Origin: an uncultured Collinsella sp. | Lineage (GTDB): Bacteria; Actinomycetota; Coriobacteriia; Coriobacteriales; Coriobacteriaceae | Assembly: GCA_902489955.1 (NCBI GenBank) | Contig: CABUBY010000065.1 | Coordinates: 1-9,709 of the forward strand | Length of the DNA: 9,709 bases | Direction of reading: 5' to 3' | Part shown: positions 7,006 to 9,709 of the stretch, in pieces | Layout of the letters: every line of letters begins with the position of its first letter | Numbering within the stretch: position 1 is the first letter of the stretch | Made by a program: the position numbers and the translations under genes | The notes under the pieces: generated by a model | The model's database searches: none | Told to the model about the DNA's origin: nothing | The model's input: the letters and a program-made list of their open reading frames with translations, nothing else

Positions 7006-7088
7006 GTATTCCGAAATCGTTTTCTGCAAGGTTAGCGCCGGCGGCGAGTTCTCGTGATGTGTGTCCATATTCACTCGGAATAATGGTG
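6991..7088. repeat. Pair of 11-bp direct repeats in the divergent regulatory region
   Basis: GAATAATGGTG occurs at 6991-7001 and again at 7078-7088, 87 bp apart, about eight helical turns. The first copy lies in the spacer and -35 of the ABC promoter. The second is preceded by TATTC at 7068-7072, so a GAATA/TATTC inverted pair is present at both sites, in opposite order and with different spacing. This could be a two-site operator, but chance is not excluded. Confidence 0.45.
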
Positions 7089-7123
7089 CGCGAGACTTTT
7101 TCGCTCCGGCGTCATCACAAACC

Positions 7124-7154
7124 TTGACTCTACAATCGTTATAGGGTTTTCACT
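7124..7154 (+). promoter_or_regulatory. MerR-type operator-promoter of the MATE-regulator unit
   Basis: TTGACT (-35, 7124-7129) and TTCACT (-10, 7149-7154) are separated by 19 bp, the over-long spacer typical of MerR-activated promoters. A dyad with 9-bp halves fills the spacer: ACTCTACAA (7127-7135), centre TCG, TTATAGGGT (7139-7147). Seven of nine positions are symmetric. The arrangement closely resembles known CadR/PbrR-type promoters, where TTGACTCTA leads into a CTA..AGGGT half. Transcription would start near 7161, about 34 nt before the MATE ATG. The regulator encoded at 8597 is the obvious candidate ligand. Confidence 0.72.
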
Positions 7155-7194
7155 ACACTGGTACGTAAACAAACCCAGCCAGAAAGCCCCGCCC

Positions 7195-8541
7195 ATGGAA
7201 CACGACCTCACACGCGGCAATGTCCTTAAGACCATCGCGGTCTTTGCCCTGCCCTATATGCTCTCGTACTTTTTGCAGATGCTCTACGGTATGGCCGACC
7301 TGTACATGATGGGGCAGTTTAGCGGCGCCGCCGGCATCACTGCCGTGGGCAATGGCGCGCAGACGCTCTATATCATTACCGTGACGCTCGTGGGCTTGGC
7401 CATGGGAACGACGGTTATCGTCGGCCACGCTGTGGGCTCGCGCCGTTTCGATCGCGCCGAGACCGCCATCGGCAACACCATCACGCTCTTTATGGGCGTC
7501 TCGGTGGTGCTGGCCGCTGTCCTGCTCGCACTGTGCCCGCAAATCGTGGCGCTCATTGGCACGCCGGCCGAGGCAGTCGAAGGCACCGCCGCCTACCTGC
7601 GTATCTGCTTTGTCGGCATTCCGTTTATCGCCGCGTACAACATTCTCTCGGCCATCTTTCGCGGGCTGGGCGATTCGCGCTCGCCTATGTACGTGATCGG
7701 CGTGGCGTGCATCATCAACATCGCGCTCGACTTTCTATTTATCGGCCACATGGGACTCGGCCCCGTGGGTGCGGCGCTCGGCACGGTAACCGCCCAGACG
7801 GCAAGCGTTGCCCTCGCGCTCGTGTGGCTCAAGAGCCGTCGCACGAACATCCACGTTAAGCGCAGCGACCTGCGCCCCCAGCCCGAGGTGCTCGGCAGCA
7901 TTCTTAAGATCGGCGTGCCCGTGGCCGTGCAGGACGGCTGCATCCAGGTGGCGTTTATGTTTATCACCGTCATCGCCAACCATCGTGGCCTGGTCGACGC
8001 CGCTGCCGTGGGCCTGGTCGAGAAGATGATCAGCTTTTTGTTCATTGTGCCGAGTTCCATGGGCGCCACTGTCAGCGCGCACACGGCGCAAAACGCCGGC
8101 GCGGGCAAGGGCGACCGCGCGCGTCAGGTGCTTAAGGACGCCATGACGATCTCGGTGGTGTACGGCTGTCTGATCACGGTGCTGATGTGGCTGGTGGCGC
8201 CGGCGTTTATCGGCTTTTTTGCCAAGGACGCCGCGGTGGTCGCTGCCGGCACCAGCTATATGCGCAGCTACATTTTCGATGCGATTTTTGCCGGCATCCA
8301 CATTTGCTTTAGCGGCTTTTTCGCTGCATACGGCAAGAGCTACATCGGCTTTGCGCACAACGTGCTGGCCGTGGCGCTCATTCGCGTGCCGGGCGCGTGG
8401 CTGCTGTCGAACGCCTATTCCGACACGTTGTTTCCCATGGGCATTGCGTCGCCGTGCGGATCGATTTTGTCGGCAGTCATTTGCGTTGTCGCGTTTACCG
8501 TGCTCAACCGGCGCGGGGCTTTTGACAAGTTGGTGGCATAG
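7195..8541 (+). CDS. MATE family multidrug/cation antiporter
   Basis: This 448-residue, strongly hydrophobic inner-membrane protein has about twelve membrane segments in two similar halves, as expected for the MATE family, which exports cationic drugs in exchange for Na+ or H+. Family-like landmarks: ALPYMLSYFLQMLYGMAD in the first helix, FRGLGDSRSPM (155-165), NIALDFLFI (175-183) at the end of the first half, and QNAGAGKGDRAR (299-310) in the second half. Length is normal and the frame intact. The ATG at 7195 has only a weak ribosome binding site (AGAAAG about 8 nt upstream), so expression may be limited at translation. The MerR-like regulator follows after 55 nt on the same strand, and a MerR-type promoter lies just upstream. 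Substrate-inducible drug efflux is therefore the likely role. The exact subgroup (NorM, DinF or MepA-like) and the coupling ion cannot be set from the sequence alone. Confidence 0.95.
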   Translation: MEHDLTRGNVLKTIAVFALPYMLSYFLQMLYGMADLYMMGQFSGAAGITAVGNGAQTLYIITVTLVGLAMGTTVIVGHAVGSRRFDRAETAIGNTITLFMGVSVVLAAVLLALCPQIVALIGTPAEAVEGTAAYLRICFVGIPFIAAYNILSAIFRGLGDSRSPMYVIGVACIINIALDFLFIGHMGLGPVGAALGTVTAQTASVALALVWLKSRRTNIHVKRSDLRPQPEVLGSILKIGVPVAVQDGCIQVAFMFITVIANHRGLVDAAAVGLVEKMISFLFIVPSSMGATVSAHTAQNAGAGKGDRARQVLKDAMTISVVYGCLITVLMWLVAPAFIGFFAKDAAVVAAGTSYMRSYIFDAIFAGIHICFSGFFAAYGKSYIGFAHNVLAVALIRVPGAWLLSNAYSDTLFPMGIASPCGSILSAVICVVAFTVLNRRGAFDKLVA

Positions 8542-8596
8542 CGGGGCAACGCATGCCTAGCGCCTCTCCCCTGTTTTTACCGAAAGGAGCGGTCCT

Positions 8597-9445
8597 GTGA
8601 CCGACATGCCAAGCGAACACACCGAGGGCCTACTCCGCATTGGCGAGGTGGCGCGCCTGTTTAACCTGAGCGTGGGCACGTTGCGCCATTACGAGCAGAT
8701 GGGCCTACTGGACCCGGCGCACATCGATCCGGCAAGTGGGTACCGCTACTACGGATCGCGACAGCTCTCCACTCTCAACACCATCAGCCACCTGCGTGTT
8801 CTCGACTTGCCGTTGGCGCAAATCCGCGAGTTCGTGACCACGCGCGATGTGGACCTTATGCAGCGGCAGCTGGCTCAGCAACAGGAGCTCATCGAGCGCA
8901 AGCGCCGCGAGCTGGAGCGCGTGTCGCGCAAGATCGATAACCGGCTTGCTCTACTGCACGATGCCTTGAACACCAAGCTCGACACCATTTGCACAATCGA
9001 TGCGCCCGAGCTTCGCTGCGCCGTGCTGTGCGAACGCGTCAACCCTACCGACGCCTATGCGCTGGAGTGGCAGATTCGTCAACTGCAGAAGGGCCAGCAT
9101 GAGACCTTTGTCTTTCTGGGCAACTTGGGCGTTGGGATTAGCGCCGAGCGCCTCGCCACCGGCGACTTTGATGGCTACGACGAGGTCTTTTTGCTGCTCG
9201 ATGACACCGATGAATACCTGGGCGATGTCGAGGTGCGACCCGCCGCGCGCTGCCTGACCATAAGCTTCCGCGGCACGCACGGGCAAGCGGGCCCGCGCTA
9301 TAAGCAGCTGCTCGGCTATATGCGCGAACACGGCCTGGCACCCGCCGGCCCGTCGCGCGAGATCGCCCTTATCGATGACATCATCAGCGACGACCCCACA
9401 ACCTACGTGACGCAAATCACGGTGCCCGTTGCCCCAGCAAAGTAA
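8597..9445 (+). CDS. MerR family regulator with GyrI-like effector domain (BmrR-like)
   Basis: This cytoplasmic transcription factor has 282 residues. The N-terminal winged helix-turn-helix (about 13-80) shows LRIGEVARLFNLSVGTLRHYE and a wing ending SGYRYY. A dimerising coiled coil follows (about 86-122, rich in Glu, Arg and Gln), then a GyrI-like ligand-binding domain (about 136-278) ending with YKQLLGYMREHGL, GPSRE (Glu255) and a terminal strand TYVTQITVPV. In the BmrR group such domains bind bulky cationic drugs and the protein activates efflux genes by untwisting a promoter with a 19-bp spacer; such a promoter is present at 7124-7154. It has no metal-site cysteines of the MerR/CueR kind. 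The GTG start is preferred: AAAGGAG at 8583-8589 lies 7 nt upstream, while the ATG three codons on would be too far from it. Co-transcription with the MATE gene, and hence self-activation, is inferred. Confidence 0.93.
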   Translation: MTDMPSEHTEGLLRIGEVARLFNLSVGTLRHYEQMGLLDPAHIDPASGYRYYGSRQLSTLNTISHLRVLDLPLAQIREFVTTRDVDLMQRQLAQQQELIERKRRELERVSRKIDNRLALLHDALNTKLDTICTIDAPELRCAVLCERVNPTDAYALEWQIRQLQKGQHETFVFLGNLGVGISAERLATGDFDGYDEVFLLLDDTDEYLGDVEVRPAARCLTISFRGTHGQAGPRYKQLLGYMREHGLAPAGPSREIALIDDIISDDPTTYVTQITVPVAPAK

Positions 9446-9484
9446 GAACCGCCTGGAAGGCATCATGCTTTTCGGGTGGTTCTT
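9444..9484. terminator. Probable bidirectional terminator between the regulator gene and ligA
   Basis: AAGAACCGCC (9444-9453) pairs with GGTGGTTCTT (9475-9484) over 10 bp with one G-U pair. The 21-nt loop holds a smaller hairpin, AAGGCA-tca-TGCTTT. The hairpin begins within the regulator's stop codon and lies 20 nt past the ligA stop on the other strand. Both exits are only moderately T-rich (TTCTTCAATTT on plus, TTCTTACTTT on minus). The position between convergent genes supports the call. Confidence 0.6.
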
Positions 9485-9503
9485 CAATTTGGCTATCGAT
9501 GCC

Positions 9504-9709
9504 TTACGCCTCTGGCACCTGACCAGTAGCCAAGATCTGCTCGAGCGCGTCCTCGTCCAGCACGGGTACGCCCAGCTGTTCGGCCTTAGCGAGCTTGGAG
9601 CCCGCTTTGGGGCCAGCGACCAGATAGCCCGTCTTCTTTGACACACTGCCCGAAACCTTGGCGCCAAGCACCTTGAGCGCCGCGCCCGCCTCGTCGCGGG
9701 TGCGGTTGA
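9504..9709 (-). CDS. ligA: NAD-dependent DNA ligase LigA, C-terminal BRCT end (partial)
   Basis: Only the last 67 residues are in the window; the gene enters from the right edge. They form most of a BRCT domain of the LigA type: NRTRDEAGAALKVLGAKVSG, then SVSKKTGYLVAG, AGSKLAKAEQLGVPVLDEDAL, and a short tail ending PEA before the TAA. The SVSKKT...LVAG...GSKL.KA..LGV order is the usual signature of the LigA C-terminus. LigA seals nicks in duplex DNA, using NAD+ as the AMP donor, during replication and repair. The catalytic lysine and zinc finger lie outside the window, so completeness cannot be judged. Other BRCT proteins are possible but match this ending less well. Confidence 0.9.
   Translation of the reverse strand, partial: NRTRDEAGAALKVLGAKVSGSVSKKTGYLVAGPKAGSKLAKAEQLGVPVLDEDALEQILATGQVPEA

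Noticed and set aside
7131..7136. TACAAT as the -10 box of the MATE promoter
   Set aside because: It is a good hexamer, but no -35 lies 16-18 nt upstream (GGCGTC at 17). The 19-bp MerR-type arrangement explains the same bases as half of a dyad.
8543..8578. GGGG...CCCC followed by TTTTT between the MATE gene and the regulator gene, as a terminator
   Set aside because: The stem is only 4 bp plus a 3-bp CGC/GCG inner pair around large internal loops. It is probably too weak to stop transcription, although partial attenuation is possible.

Overview
The window is GC-rich (estimated by eye at about 60% or more), densely coded bacterial DNA. Gene families, GTG starts, GGAGG-type ribosome binding sites and the style of the orphan nuclease-like gene suggest a Coriobacteriia actinobacterium of the Collinsella type. 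That assignment is inference from recognition, not from a database search.

Layout from left to right. (1) 1-1727, minus strand: a molybdenum cofactor unit, moaA followed by moaC, with moaC running off the left edge. Together they carry out the first step of Moco synthesis, GTP to cyclic pyranopterin monophosphate. (2) 1860-3167: a single minus-strand gene (1963-3000) for a protein with a probable DUF559/Vsr-like, PD-(D/E)XK-type nuclease C-terminus. It is bracketed by two 66-bp copies of the same palindromic repeat, 64/66 identical. Each copy lies 37-48 nt past the stop codon of the gene before it and is shaped like a minus-strand terminator. (3) 3216-6936, minus strand: two overlapping genes for a heterodimeric type IV ABC exporter. 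The first subunit has the degenerate ATPase motifs and the second the consensus ones. A strong promoter lies at 6976-7005. (4) 6937-7194: a divergent regulatory region. It holds the ABC promoter, an 11-bp direct repeat with GAATA/TATTC half-sites, and a MerR-type operator-promoter (19-bp spacer with a dyad) facing right. (5) 7195-9445, plus strand: a MATE multidrug exporter followed by a MerR/BmrR-like regulator with a GyrI-like effector domain. This is most simply a self-contained, drug-inducible efflux module. (6) 9504-9709, minus strand: the C-terminal BRCT end of NAD-dependent DNA ligase (ligA), convergent with the regulator, with a probable shared terminator hairpin between them.

Most of the window is therefore familiar: Moco synthesis, two back-to-back multidrug exporter units and the end of ligA. 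The parts most worth a second look are the repeat-bracketed nuclease-like gene, the strand-biased preservation of the repeat hairpin, and the MerR-type promoter in front of the MATE gene. No RNA genes, CRISPR arrays or insertion-sequence transposases were seen, and no gene-free stretch exceeds 300 bases.
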